Part shown: one piece after another, positions 15,312-27,600 of the stretch
How the letters are laid out: the number at the start of each line of letters is the position of its first letter
How positions within the stretch are numbered: the stretch's first letter is position 1
DNA from: Candidatus Villigracilis vicinus
Lineage (GTDB): Bacteria; Chloroflexota; Anaerolineae; Anaerolineales; Villigracilaceae
DNA: 64,000 nt
Direction: 5' to 3'
Assembly: GCA_016721315.1 (NCBI GenBank)
Contig: JADKIL010000004.1
Location: 1 to 64,000 of the forward strand
Position numbers and translations under genes: made by a program
The notes under the pieces: model-generated
What the model was told of the DNA's origin: nothing
The model's database searches: none
What the model saw: the letters and a program-made list of their open reading frames with translations, nothing else

Positions 15312-16769
15312 TTATCCGGTCTTCACGGCGGGAATACTCAACTTGATCACCACACCGGGTCCGCTTTCGCGGTTCATGATCCGGCTGATCCCACCGGCAC
15401 CCCAAACAATGGAGTTCACCGTGGCAAGCCCCAGTCCCATACCTGGCACTTCACCCGTGAAATCTTTTTCACCCTGGAAGTACGGCAGCCAGGCAGTGGT
15501 TAACTGTTTGGGAGAGAGGGCAATACCATCATCGCTGAATTGAAAATGCACCTGATGGTCATTCCCGGGCGTCACGTTAACCGTCACATGGGGTGTGCCC
15601 GCTGGATGAAATTTCTTGGAGTTGCCAAGAATTTCCCAGACCAATACTTCAACAGACTGCAGAGGCAATATGATCTGGACATGATTCAGGATCTCGGGTA
15701 ATCCTATTTCGATATCTGCTACACCTACTTCAGCCGCGATCCGCTGGACCATTTCCTTGAAACCGGAGAGTTCAAAGCCTTGCGTACTGCTAACATTCGC
15801 ATAAAGGTTTGAGTACCGCAAGATCCTATCGAGGGTATCAGAGAGTCGCATGGCACCCTTTAATGCCGTTTCTGAAAGTTGGGCGATCTCTTCCGGCGAT
15901 AAGCGCGGCGCATGACGCGCCAGGAGTTCAAGGCTTGATACGATATGGGTCACCGGTGTGCGGACCTTGTGGTTGATCGCTTCGCCAAAACTACGCGTAT
16001 TCCTCCGATTAAGAACGTCCGCCGTAACATCGCGCATGCGGATGATACGAGACCCAGGTTCGCCATTGGGAATATCGAATACAGACGCTTCCAGCCAAAA
16101 CTCATGTGAAGAATTCGTCTCCGGGCGGACAAGGTAGCGGGTTATTGAAAGTGTCTGGCTTGTCAACGCAGGCCAATCCGCCCAGGCTTCATTCGGCTGG
16201 AGTTTATACTGACGTAACGCGATCTCCATGAATTTTTCAGCAGGCGGGGTACTCGTATCCAAATTTAATCCAAGATAAAAGCGAGCCTTCGGGTTGACGT
16301 AGGACACCTTATCATTGTTTTGGAGCAGCACATACCCATCACTGGCTCGTTCGCTGATCCATGAGAACATTTGGTTCCTCTCGTAGAGGAGGCGGTATTT
16401 GTTCAGCTGGGTAATGGAACGTACACGGGCACGCAGTTCGGCACGGTCGAAGGGTTTGGTGAAAAAATCATCAGCCCCTGCGTCCAGGCTTGCAATGCGA
16501 ATATCCCGGTCACTTAAAGCCGTGAGCATCACGATCGGGGTCTTGGCAAGTTCGCGGTTACTGCGAAGCATTTGACAGACCTGAACCCCATCGATCTCGG
16601 GGAGCATAATATCCAATAAGATCAGGTCGGGTTTTAGCTCCATGGCTTTTTTCAGCGCATCACGCCCGTTGGAGGCAAATTCCATTGAGTATCCCTGATC
16701 CTGCAGGATCGATTCAACCACCTGTTGACCCGAAGGCTCATCATCAACAATAAGGATCGTAGGCTTCAT
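15312..16769 (-). CDS. REC-PAS-histidine kinase hybrid
   Basis: A 485-residue soluble protein. Residues 1-120 form a receiver (DDE at 9-11, Asp53, Lys near 106). About 130-255 form a PAS-like domain (SDGYVLLQNNDKVSYVNPKA). The kinase H-box has His267 in INHKVRTPVTH: the usual Glu after His is Lys here, which may lower phosphatase or kinase activity. The ATPase part has an N-box with ILGNSKKFHP and a G2-box GMGLGLATVNSI. An N-terminal receiver fits a relay in which an upstream kinase controls this one. It is followed by the REC-HD-GYP gene. Confidence 0.88.
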   Translation of the reverse strand: MKPTILIVDDEPSGQQVVESILQDQGYSMEFASNGRDALKKAMELKPDLILLDIMLPEIDGVQVCQMLRSNRELAKTPIVMLTALSDRDIRIASLDAGADDFFTKPFDRAELRARVRSITQLNKYRLLYERNQMFSWISERASDGYVLLQNNDKVSYVNPKARFYLGLNLDTSTPPAEKFMEIALRQYKLQPNEAWADWPALTSQTLSITRYLVRPETNSSHEFWLEASVFDIPNGEPGSRIIRMRDVTADVLNRRNTRSFGEAINHKVRTPVTHIVSSLELLARHAPRLSPEEIAQLSETALKGAMRLSDTLDRILRYSNLYANVSSTQGFELSGFKEMVQRIAAEVGVADIEIGLPEILNHVQIILPLQSVEVLVWEILGNSKKFHPAGTPHVTVNVTPGNDHQVHFQFSDDGIALSPKQLTTAWLPYFQGEKDFTGEVPGMGLGLATVNSIVWGAGGISRIMNRESGPGVVIKLSIPAVKTG

Positions 16770-16856
16770 ATGTTTATCCCTTCCGGAATCTTACCCAAGG
16801 CTAAATCTGAAAACATAATGAAATAGTATTTTGATTCGTCCGAACGATACATACCG

Positions 16857-16878
16857 GAAAACCCCTATTTTTAGGGGA
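16857..16878 (-). terminator. Probable terminator after the NarL-type gene
   Basis: Stem CCCCTA / TAGGGG (16862-16877) with a short T/A loop; on the minus strand it is followed by TTTT. It lies 20-40 bases after the stop of the minus-strand regulator and would separate it from the next gene. The T run is short. Confidence 0.6.
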
Positions 16879-16897
16879 TTACCAGAATTGCAAAATA

Positions 16898-17548
16898 CTA
16901 GAAATCACCGTCGACCAGGCGATATTTGACCGCAAGCCGAACCAGACCAGCAAGATTACGAACGTGCAATTTTTCCATGAGATTGGCACGGTGTTTTTCG
17001 ACCGTTTTTTCGCTGATCGAAAGTAAATTAGCGATCTCTACACTAGTGTGCTCTTCAGCGATCAATTGCATGACTTCCTTTTCACGGGGCGAAAGACTTG
17101 CCAGGGGATCCGTGTCGCTGGTCTGTCTTGGTTTGAAAGCATGCTCCAGTACGATCTCAGAGATGGGAGCGCTCAGGAATTTTTTACCGTTGGCGATCTC
17201 TCGCACAGCCTGCACAAGCTCATCACTGACGGAGGATTTAAGTACATACCCATTAACGCCGCTCTGCAATGCCTGATAGACCAACCCTTCATCTGCATAC
17301 ATGGAAAGCAAAAGGATATGTACCTTGGATTTCCGGCTGCGCAGCTGCTCCGCTGCCTGAATACCGTTCATGCGCGGCATCATGATATCCATGACCAGGA
17401 CGTCAGGAGAAAGCTCTTCAGTTAGTTCCAGGGCTTCCTGCCCATTGGAAGCTTCACCCAGAATGGTCATATCCCCTACTTTCTCAAGAATGGCGCGGAT
17501 ACCCGCTCGCACCATAAGGTGATCTTCAGCGATCAATATTCGGATCAT
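16898..17548 (-). CDS. NarL/FixJ-family response regulator (LuxR-type HTH)
   Basis: A 216-residue protein. Residues 1-120 are a receiver: IRILIAEDHLMVRAG, the phosphorylated Asp54 in VLVMDIMMPRMNG, and LKSSVSDELVQAV. Residues 148-212 are a LuxR-type helix-turn-helix (LSPREKEVMQLIAEEHTSVE, then ISEKTVEKHRANLMEKLHVR). Its start overlaps the stop of the REC-HisKA_3 kinase (ATGA), which makes that kinase its likely partner. It is the only protein of the island with a DNA-binding domain. Confidence 0.93.
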   Translation of the reverse strand: MIRILIAEDHLMVRAGIRAILEKVGDMTILGEASNGQEALELTEELSPDVLVMDIMMPRMNGIQAAEQLRSRKSKVHILLLSMYADEGLVYQALQSGVNGYVLKSSVSDELVQAVREIANGKKFLSAPISEIVLEHAFKPRQTSDTDPLASLSPREKEVMQLIAEEHTSVEIANLLSISEKTVEKHRANLMEKLHVRNLAGLVRLAVKYRLVDGDF

Positions 17549-18615
17549 GCTGCCTCCGTGGAATGGATCGAGCCAGATCTTAATGGCAGGGATACTGTCA
17601 GGATGGTGCCGCCGTTCTTGCCAGAACGGATACTCACTTCCCCACCGACCAAGGACACACGTTCTTTCATTCCTATGATGCCGATCCCATTAACCGGGGC
17701 ATCCGGTTCCGGGAGACCTTTTCCGTTATCCTGTACGATCAAGTTGACCTGATCATCTTCCAGGCTCAGTTCCACCCAGGCATGGTTAGCGTCAGCGTGT
17801 TTGGCAATATTCGTAAGTGCTTCCTGCAAGACCCGATATAAGATGATGCCATATAGGTCGGGCAATTGATCAGCCGCGGCATCGACCTCAAGGGTAATGG
17901 GGATATGGCTAAAGTCTGAAAACTTCGAACAATGTGCCTGAATTGCAGGCTTCAAGCCGAGCGTACTTAAGAGCGGCGGGCGCAATTCATGCGCCATCCG
18001 GCGGATCTTGACGGCAATTTCATAGGTCTGGTTATGGATCTTTTCAAGCCGGTCAAATAGATCCACCGGAGTAAGGGTCAGGTCAGATTGCAGGTCGCGG
18101 ATATCCATCAACTCTGCAGTGAGAAGCTGACCAAGTTCATCATGAAGTTCATGGGAGATGCGCATACGCTCATCCTCAAGCACCGTCACCATTTTCTGCG
18201 CCATTTCACGCAAACGTTCACGCTGTTCAAGCAGGCTGCGATAGCGATTAAGACGAATGATCGTGCGTACACGGGCGCGAAGTTCCTGACGATCGATCGG
18301 TTTGGAGATGAAATCATCAGCACCCGATTCGATACCTTCGAGGCGTGAGGCGGTGTCATCCAAAGCGGTGAGAAGGATAATGGGGATCTCGGCAAGCCCG
18401 GGTGTGGCGCGGATGCGCCGGCAGACTTCAAAACCGTCCATGCCAGGCATCATCACATCCAATAGGATCAAGTCCGGTTGCAGGGTTTGAACCTTTTCCA
18501 ATGTCTGAATGCCGTCTTCTGCCATTTCGAGAATGTAATTCTCTCCACTAAGGATGGCATCCAGAGTTTCGCGGCTGGCAACGTTATCATCTGCGATTAA
18601 GATGGTATTGCTCAT
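17545..18615 (-). CDS. REC-HisKA_3 sensor kinase (NarX/DesK-type core)
   Basis: A 356-residue protein with an N-terminal receiver (Asp53 in LLDVMMPGMDG, Lys105) followed directly by a HisKA_3 dimerisation domain: SHELHDELGQ at 154-163 with phosphoacceptor His158. The ATPase domain has EALTNIAKHADANHA (N-box) and NGIGIIGMKERV. There is no sensor or membrane segment, so its input is probably phosphorylation of its own receiver by another kinase. The start overlaps the stop of the giant kinase (ATGA) with a GAGGAAA site, and the NarL-type regulator overlaps its end; the three genes are tightly coupled. Confidence 0.92.
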   Translation of the reverse strand: MSNTILIADDNVASRETLDAILSGENYILEMAEDGIQTLEKVQTLQPDLILLDVMMPGMDGFEVCRRIRATPGLAEIPIILLTALDDTASRLEGIESGADDFISKPIDRQELRARVRTIIRLNRYRSLLEQRERLREMAQKMVTVLEDERMRISHELHDELGQLLTAELMDIRDLQSDLTLTPVDLFDRLEKIHNQTYEIAVKIRRMAHELRPPLLSTLGLKPAIQAHCSKFSDFSHIPITLEVDAAADQLPDLYGIILYRVLQEALTNIAKHADANHAWVELSLEDDQVNLIVQDNGKGLPEPDAPVNGIGIIGMKERVSLVGGEVSIRSGKNGGTILTVSLPLRSGSIHSTEAA

Positions 18616-21600
18616 TGTTTTCCTCTTTTTGCAAGTGTAAGTTGTGTTTCGATGGTATGGAGGAGATCGCCTAATTTAACCGGCTTACTTAAGTATTCAT
18701 TCATCCCGGCTTCCAGACAGCGCTCACGATCACCCGCCATGGCGAGGGCGGTCATGGCAACAATAGGAACATCCTTCATCCCCAATTGACTGCGGATAAG
18801 CCGGGTAGTTTCAAGCCCGTCCATTTCCGGCATCATGACATCCATCAAGATTAGATCGGGGTGAACTTCTCCGGCACGGGCAAGCCCTTCGAAACCATCA
18901 CGAGCAGTGACCACCTGGTACCCGTGGAGTTTCAAATAGTCATGGATTAACTGGGTGACGGAATCAGTATCATCGACGACCAGGATGGTTTTGTTTCCAC
19001 CAGTATTAGGAAGTAGAACCTGCATGGAAGGAGCATCAGACCGAGGCAATGCTCCTATTATTTTTAGTGGAGCGGTTCCTCCAGCCTTCAACCAAGGTAT
19101 GGATACGATGAAGCGGCTGCCCTTTTGAGGTTCGCTTTCAACGGTGATATTTCCGCCATGCAGGCGTGCCATCTGGCTGACCAACACCAGACCGAGCCCT
19201 GTACCCTGGCTGCCACGCGCAAGTCCGGCATCCAACTGGACGAAAGGTTGGAACAGGAGATGCAAATCTTTTTGGTGGATGCCAATACCGGTATCCCAAA
19301 CGATGAAACGCAGGGTATCTGCTTTGGGGTCAGCGGTAATATCCAGCCCAATTTGCCCGCCTGTGGGGGTGAATTTGACGGCATTGCTCAACAGGTTGAC
19401 AAGGATTTGTTTGAGGCGGCGCTCATCTGCCCGCACTTGCTTTACGGTTTCATCGACATTCAAGGATATATTCAATCTCTTCTTTTGCGCACTCTCGCGG
19501 ACCATACGCAAGCTGGATTGCGCAATGGTGTTCACATCCACCTTGGTCAGATCTAATTCAATGCGCCCGGCGCTGATCTTGGCAAGATCAAGGATATCGT
19601 TGATCAGCTCCAGGAGATGCTGCCCGCTTTCCAGAACAGTCTGAAGGTATTTCTGTTGTTTCTCGTTCAATGGCCCGGATATCTGCTCGAGCAGGCTTTC
19701 CGTGATCCCAAGCACGGCATTAAGTGGTGTGCGTAATTCATGGCTCATGTTGGCAAGGAACTCATCCTTAAGGCGCAGGGCGCGTTCCATTTCAGCATTG
19801 GCAAGACGCAGGTTTTCCTCTGCGCGCTTGCTGGTCGTAATATCGTGAATGGAGGCAAGATAATGCTGCTGACCTTGCAGGTTAAGGGCGAAGACATGTG
19901 TATTAATATCGCGCAGTTCCCCGCTGACATGTTGAAGCTTGAAGTCGAGCTCCGCAAAGCCATCTTTATTTTGTAGAGCGTTGAGCGTTACTTCGGTCAA
20001 GTTGGTTATTATATCTTTGGGCAGGAAGTCCATCTCCTCTACCGTATGCCCAATGAATTGACTGCCAGGCAAGCCAGAAACGGTCTGGAACGCGTGATTG
20101 ATGCGTACCACCCTGCCATCCTGATCGAACAAGATCACTGCTTCTGGCGCTTCTTCGAATAAAAGTCGGTTCTGTTCTTCACTTTCGCGCAGGGCATTCT
20201 CGGCAATTTTTCTGGCAGAGATATCACGCACAACACTTTGAATGAATTTAGGCTGCCCGTTTTCATCGCGGATCAAAGATAGGTTGATCTCGGCTTCGAC
20301 TGTGGAGCCATCTTTTCGGAGCATTTTGCGCTCGTAAACAGGCAGGCTTTCACCTGTCAACAATCGATTTAATTGATTGCTTGCTTCAATCTCTTGACCG
20401 GGCACAATGAAATCCATGGCGTTTTTACCGATGATCTCTTCCGAAGAAAGCCCAAGCAGGTCGGTACAGCGGGGGTTGGCACGCAGAATATGACCATTGG
20501 GGTGGGTCATAAAAATGGCGTCATTGGCGCTTTCAAACAAAGCGCGATAGGTTTCCTCTCTTTCACGCAAGGCAAGCTCGATCTGTTTACGCTCTGTGTT
20601 ATCAAACACGGTGGAGCGGCTGGTTATATAGTCGCCATGATCGTTCTTGACCGCCGTAGCATTGATCAAAACAGGAAATATCGACCCATTTTTTCGGCGG
20701 AATTCCATTTCAAGTCCGCTGAGCGAACCTTCTTTTTTGAAAGCTGCGAAAATTTCCCTAAAAGTATCCAAGCTGGTCGGGGAGAGGAAATCTGTAATGG
20801 GCTTTCCAATGATTTCTTCACGGGTGTACCCCAACCAGTTCAATTCGGTCTGGTTGATCAAACTGAAATTGCCATTGACATCGAGAGAGTGATAGCCTGC
20901 AGGGGCATTGTCGTACAGGTCCTGCACCTCGGCAGTCCGCTGCCTGACGCGCTCTTCCAGTTCCAAGAACAGGCGTGCATTGGAAAGTGCCGCAGAAACA
21001 TGCAAGGCAAGCGCCTCGGCAAAACGTAAATGATCCTGGGTATGGGCGTTTAGATTGACACTAAAGACCTGCATGGCGCCAGCCACCAGACCATTAACCT
21101 TGAGCGGAACAATGATGGCGGAACGGGTGCGTTCCTCATCCTCGGAAACCTCTTTATAAATTTCCGCTTTTTCATCGAAGTACATGGTGGTATTGGCTGT
21201 ATTAAGCACGCGTTCATAATCAGGCAGCAATAAAGATTCGCCGCTGCGAATGACCCGGCTCTGAGTGCCCCGACCTGGCGGTTCAAGCGGAATGGGCGGA
21301 AAGCCGGAGACATCTTGCGAACCTTCGCTGGAATGCATGTATTCACATAGGATCAATTCAGTCTTTGGATCATATGAAGACAGCACAAGGAAATCACACG
21401 GCATGGCACCCGCAATGTACTGGTAGATGATCGGATATATCTTATGCGGGTCGAGGGTTTCTGTCAGTGCATACCCGGCTTCAAGCAGATTCGAAAGATC
21501 CTCGGTGCGCTTTTGCAGGTCACGCTCGATCGACCGGCGCAGCAAGGCAGATTGCAAGCGCTCTGAAAGCGTTTCAAGCAAATTGCGCTCTTCAAGCAGG

Positions 21601-24600
21601 AATGGACCTTCGGCTTCCACTGGTCGTTCTTCCAAATAGGCAATCTCGATCTTGCCGGTCTCTCCGTTGGGTAGATTGAACGTTTCGATCTGCATCCATG
21701 GTGTTTCGACAAAACCCGGGGTGGCATAATTCAACTCACCCAGATAAATACGCGCAACCGTGATCTCAGGATATTGCCAGGCAGGCGGCAGGATTCGCGC
21801 CAGTTCCTTCACAAGCTCCATCTCCGAGAGGTGTAAATTCTGGAACAAACGCGCCGCCTGGTGCAAGGCGGTTAACTCTTTGACGCGCTCACCCAGGTTG
21901 TGAATAAGGACCTGACGTTCTTTTTCCACGATCCTGCGTTCCACCAGCTCCTTTTGCACCGATTCATACAAGCGGGCATTTTCCATGGCGATCGCCACTT
22001 GATCGACAAGAGTTTGCAAGACCTGAATATCCTCTGCTGTAAAAGCATTGGGCAGTGGGCTTTGAACATCCAAGACACCGACCACCTCTCCGGCGATCTT
22101 GATCGGCAGCCCAAGCTCGGAAAGGGTATGGATATGCTCCGGGAAGTAATTGATGTAGGCGCCGCTATTCGTATCCGCCTGATTTACCAACAACATGGTG
22201 CCGCTCTCGCCAATTGAACCCACGACTCCTTTGCCAAGTTTGACACGATGTGCCTCAGGGAAGAACTGGGCATACTTCCCTGCGCGCGACCGCATCACCA
22301 ACTCCGTGTGATCCTCGCTCATGGTGAACATACCCACATGGTGATACCCAAATGATTCTTGCACCAGTCCGGCAGAAAGATCAAGGATGCCTTGAATATC
22401 CAATATGCTGGCGATCTTCCGTCCCACATCATTGATGAGCGCCATTTGAGAAGCGCGCTTTTCAAGCTCGAGTTCAGCTTCCTTGAGCCGGGTAATATCG
22501 GTATGTGTACCCAACAGGCGCAATGGTTTCCCATCCACATCGTAGGCAACCAGTTTACCGATGGAAAGGATCCACTTCCAGGCTCCGGACTTTGTTTTTT
22601 GCCGAAATTCGACCCGATATTCTGAAAGCCCGCCACTTAGGTAATCAGCATAGATCTGGGAAACACGTTCACGGTCGTCAGGATGAAGACGTTCCATCCA
22701 GGCGGCGTTGGTTTCAACAAACATCGTCGGATCATACCCAAGCATTTCGGCGTATTCACGGTTAACGATTGTGTGCCCGGTTTGCACGTTCAGGTCATAC
22801 ATGCCCAGTTTGCCAGCACTCAAGGAGAGGCGTAAACGTTCTTCGCTGTCTTGAAGCGCCTCATCCGTGCGTTTTCGCTCAGTGACATCGATGGCAATAC
22901 CGGCAGTGCGGATGAGAGTGCCCGCCTCTTCATCGTAAACTGGGAAGGAGCGGTCATGAATATAGCTGATGGATCCATCCGGACGTACCACACGGTACTC
23001 TATCTCGGTAGGTTCACCATTCGATTGCTGCTCCAAAGCTGTAAATACGGTCTGCTGATCCTGCGAGTGAATACCGATCAAATAAAGCCTGCCATCTTCA
23101 TACAAGGCATTCACCGAATGTCCCCAAATGAGCTCAAACCCCGGGCTGATATAAATAATCCGTTGTTCAGCGTAATCATACATCCAGAACACTTCTTTGA
23201 TGCTTTCGGCGATCTGCCGGAAACGCATTTCAGATTCATACAGGCGGCGTTCGGCTTCAACCTGATCGGTGATATCGCTCGCCAACCCAACAACACGGAC
23301 CACTTTACCATTTTCATCAAAGACCGGGGTGCCCTTGTCATGGATCCATCGAGTGGAACCATCCGGACGGCGAATTCGGTATTTCATATCGGTCTTAAAG
23401 CCACTGCTCTCAGTTTCGCGTCCTTTGCTAAAAGCCTCCTGGTCTTCGGGCAGAACAATATCAAGATACCCGCCTGGCATTTGTTCCACCGTTACCGGAT
23501 CCCTGCCAATGATGGCAGAAAATGCAGGGCTGACATACAGGTTTGTACGGGTTCCCGGTTCGGATACCCAGAAAATATCGGATACGTTCTCAGCCAGCTC
23601 GGTGAAGCGCTGGTTGCTCTGAATGATGTTACGCTCCATGGTCTTGCGTTCGGTGATATCGCGGACGATCGCCACAACTTCATCCCTACCGCTGGGCGCC
23701 ATGCGGGCTTCATAATCGTGCTGACCCTGAGTGGGAAGCGACAATTGATACTCAAAGGTTTGAACCTTGCCGGTTTCGAGAGTGACCTGTATCTTTTCTT
23801 CGATCAGGTCGGCAAACTCCACAGGGGAAATATCACGGTTGCGCAAACCGACAAGAGAAGGAAGTTCCTGAGCATACAGTTCATGGGTATCTGCCTTGTA
23901 ATCCAGGAAGACGCCATTGCGATCCAATCGGAACATCAGGTCTGGGATGGCATTCAACATCGCCTGCGAGCGCACCTGACTTTCTCGCAAGGCATTCTGT
24001 ATCTCTGTATAAACAATAAAATTACCGACCTCTGTTACCAGGGTTTCGAGAGACTGAATACTGTATTTTGGGATCTGCGCCAAATGATGAGAACCAAGCA
24101 CCAACGACCCAACCATCCTGCCTTGGTAAAGAACTGGAAGGACCAAGGCAGATGTTAAACCTTCTCGCTCATAGATCGAATTTCGAAACAGTTCATGCTC
24201 CGCAGTGTAATATCGGGTTTGGTCAGATATGCCGCTTGTCAATTTTGAGCTGCCTGCTGAGTAGTAGGCAACCTCCTTAACAAATTCTTCGCCAAGCCCT
24301 GTATGATAAAGCAGGGACAATTCCCCGGTATCAGAAAGTTTATAGAAACCCCCACTATCCAGCCCGGAAAGGTGCAAGGTGGTCTCCAGGCAGATGCGCA
24401 AGCCTTCCTGAATAGTGTTCACCTTGCTAATGGCGCGTGCCAAGTCATGCTGGGCATGGACGAGCATTTCGGCACGTTTGCGTTCGGTAATTTCGCGCGT
24501 GATACCCACATACCCAATCAGATTCTGTTCCCTGCCCCAAACTGGAGAAGACAACACTTCTACATCCACCCAGTGACCATCCTTATGTTTCATTAGATAC

Positions 24601-27600
24601 TCAGTGGGAGTATTGCCGTCTTTAACTCCGGTTAACCGCGCCTTAACAACCGCCTGCATGGTTTGGAAGCCCGCCTCATCCAGAATGTCTGTGACATACA
24701 ATTTAATAGACTCTTCAGACGAATACCCTAAAACACGTTCGACGGCAGGGCTGACATATACGAATCTAAAATCCGGGTTCACTTGCCAGAGAATATCATC
24801 CACATATTCGTTGATAATACGCAAGCGCTCTTCACTGGCGCGCAGGTCTTTTTCCACCAGCTTGCGCTCGGTAATATCCAACGCATTGAACAGGAGTGTA
24901 TCAACCACACCATCACCGTTTTTTATCGGGCTCATACTGACGTGGAACCACATCTGCTGCCCGCGAACCTCAACCTCTAATTCGTTGGTATCCACAAGTT
25001 GTTCATCGATCACTCTGCGCACAACGGCATGGTACGCATCTGCAATCTCTCTGGGGAATAGATCGTAAAGTGTTCTTCCAACAATATTCGTATCACTCCA
25101 AACACGCATGCTGATCGGGTTGGCGTACAAGATCACTCCCTGACGGTTCAGGACCGCAATGGCACTATCGGAGGTCTCAGCCAGGCTGCGGTAATTCTCT
25201 TCACTGACTTTGAGAGCATCTCCCGCTTGTTTACTTTCGGTAATATCGTGGAAGTTGATCGCGATTCCCTCCACGGCGGGCTCTGCCATCAAGTTACTGA
25301 AGGTGCTTTCGATCCAACGCCAACTCCCGTCTTTATGCAAGAATCGATATTGAAGGGTTGGTGTCTGTTTCGGATTCTGGATCAAGTCACCAAGAACAGT
25401 TACTACCATCGTCAGGTCTTCGGGATGTGTCAAAACGTTCGGATCCAGGTCGGTGATCTCGTCATAGGAATAACCAAAGATACGAGATGCAGACTGACTG
25501 GCATACTTAAACTTGCCATCCAGCCCAACGAGAACAATGCCATCCGGTGCATGCTCGATCAATGAACGGTAGCGCTTTTCCATGCGCTGGATCTCGTCCT
25601 CTGCCCGCACCCGTTCGGTGATATCCAGCACTGTTCCGGAAAATCTCAATACGTTCCCAGCTTGATCTCTAACAACATGATAGAAGGGGCTAAGAATCTT
25701 TTCAATACCTGAGCGGGTAATGATGCGGTAATCACTTTGTTCGGGTAACCGCCCATGAAGCATGTCATCCATTGCGAGTGCAAGCCTGTCACGATCTTGG
25801 GGATGAATCATGGCAAGATATGTACTAATCTCTGGCGTACCCAGTGCGGGGTCCCACTCGAACAGGCGGCACATTTGTTTCGACCACCACCCCGTACCGC
25901 TGGAGACATCGAAGTACCAGCTTCCGAACCCTGCCTGTTCTTCTGCCCCCTCCAACTTATTGAGGGTTTCCCTCAACTGCCTTTCCATAATTTTTCGTTT
26001 CGTAATATCGCGTGAAACGCCATACACTTCCAATTTTCCTGTAGTGGAATGACGCGTGAAGCGTGTGGTGGTCTCCGTCGATACCGTAGATCCATCCTTA
26101 CAGGGCTGCTCTAGCTCGTCCATATAGGTTTTCGAAATACCCTGTTCGAACTCTTCGATGCGCTGGGGCAGAACTTCAGCAAGGTAAACTGCCGAATCAG
26201 GCATCAACGAATCCATCATGGGCTGCGCCAGCACTTCTTCAACGCTATAGCCGCGCAGCTGCAGAATAGATGGACTGATATAACGGAAGCGGGCTTCTTC
26301 CAGATCCAAGATCCAGATCACATCAGAGATATTCTCCGCCAACAGGCGGTATTTTTCTTCGCTAAGTCGCAGCGCCTCGTCTGCACGCCGATAAATAAGG
26401 ATATTCCCAATATCAGAGGAAAGTGCCTCTAAAGAAAGGCGCGAAACGTCTGGGATCTGATCGATTTTGTGAGATGCGACATTAATACACCCGATCAATT
26501 CCCCTTGGTGTTGAATGGGAATGATCGCAAGTGAATGCAAGCCTTCATCACGATCAAGCTCTCGAAAAGTAAGTTCTGCTTCAGAAAGGTAGAGAGCCTT
26601 GCCTGCAAGTAACTCTTGCATACCCAGGGAATTCTCCGGGATACGGCGTACAGCATTTACAAACTTCTCGCTCAACTCGGTATACTCGATCAGTTCCAAC
26701 TCACGGAGGTCGGAATTAAAATAGTAGATCCCACCGCAATCCAACCCGGCAATGCGAATGGCAGACTGAAGCGCCGCCTTCCAAATCACTGAAATGGGCG
26801 CATCATCACTGACCAGCCGCGCCAGGTTGCGCTGGGCGGCATTCAACTCCTCTGCCTGTTTACGCTCGGTGATATCCTGCGAAAAGCCGATCACATACGG
26901 ACTGGAAGACTCCTCGATCCCGTATGCCGTTTTCACATGAATCCATTTTAGTTTCCCATTAACCAGGATGCGATATTCAAGATCCAGATTTTTATTGTTT
27001 TTTGTAGTTTCCGACCATGCAGACAAGACCCATGAAAGGTCTTCAGGGTGGATCATGGGAAGGAGATCCTGTTGTGTATAGTCCCCAGCCTGCCACTCCA
27101 TAATTTGATCATCACCAGGACCAATGGTCATGGTCCCCGTTTGGGTATTGAGCACCCAACTTTGAATGCTCGCCATTTGCTGCACTTCCTGCAACAGGTT
27201 GTTTCTTCGTAGCGCGGTTTCTTCAGCCGTTTTAAAGTCGGTAATATCTCGAATAATACCGAGCATATACTGGGGTCTGCCGGTTTCGGCATACGTGATC
27301 TTTGCATATTGGTGCAGCCAGCGTTTTCCGCCCTCCAGGGTTGGAATGGAAAACTCATAATTCATGTCGGTTCGTTTCTCAAAAATGGCGCGGTCGAGAA
27401 TTCGCATGGGCTCCACCATGCCAGGGTTCAAAGCTTTTCCGAGATCTTGCAGGGAGATGTGATAATCCCCGACTGGCAAGCCGAAAATACGAAAGAATTC
27501 ATCCGACCCGGTTAACTGCCCATCCGCCCACTCCCAATGCCCAACATGCCCAAGCCGCTGAGCTTCAGAAAGAAGCGCTTCATTCTTCCTGAGTTTTTCT

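Noticed and set aside
22851..24158. A 435-codon plus-strand frame inside the giant kinase gene
   Set aside because: It is antisense to conserved PAS coding sequence, has no recognisable protein family, and arises from the codon bias of the real gene.
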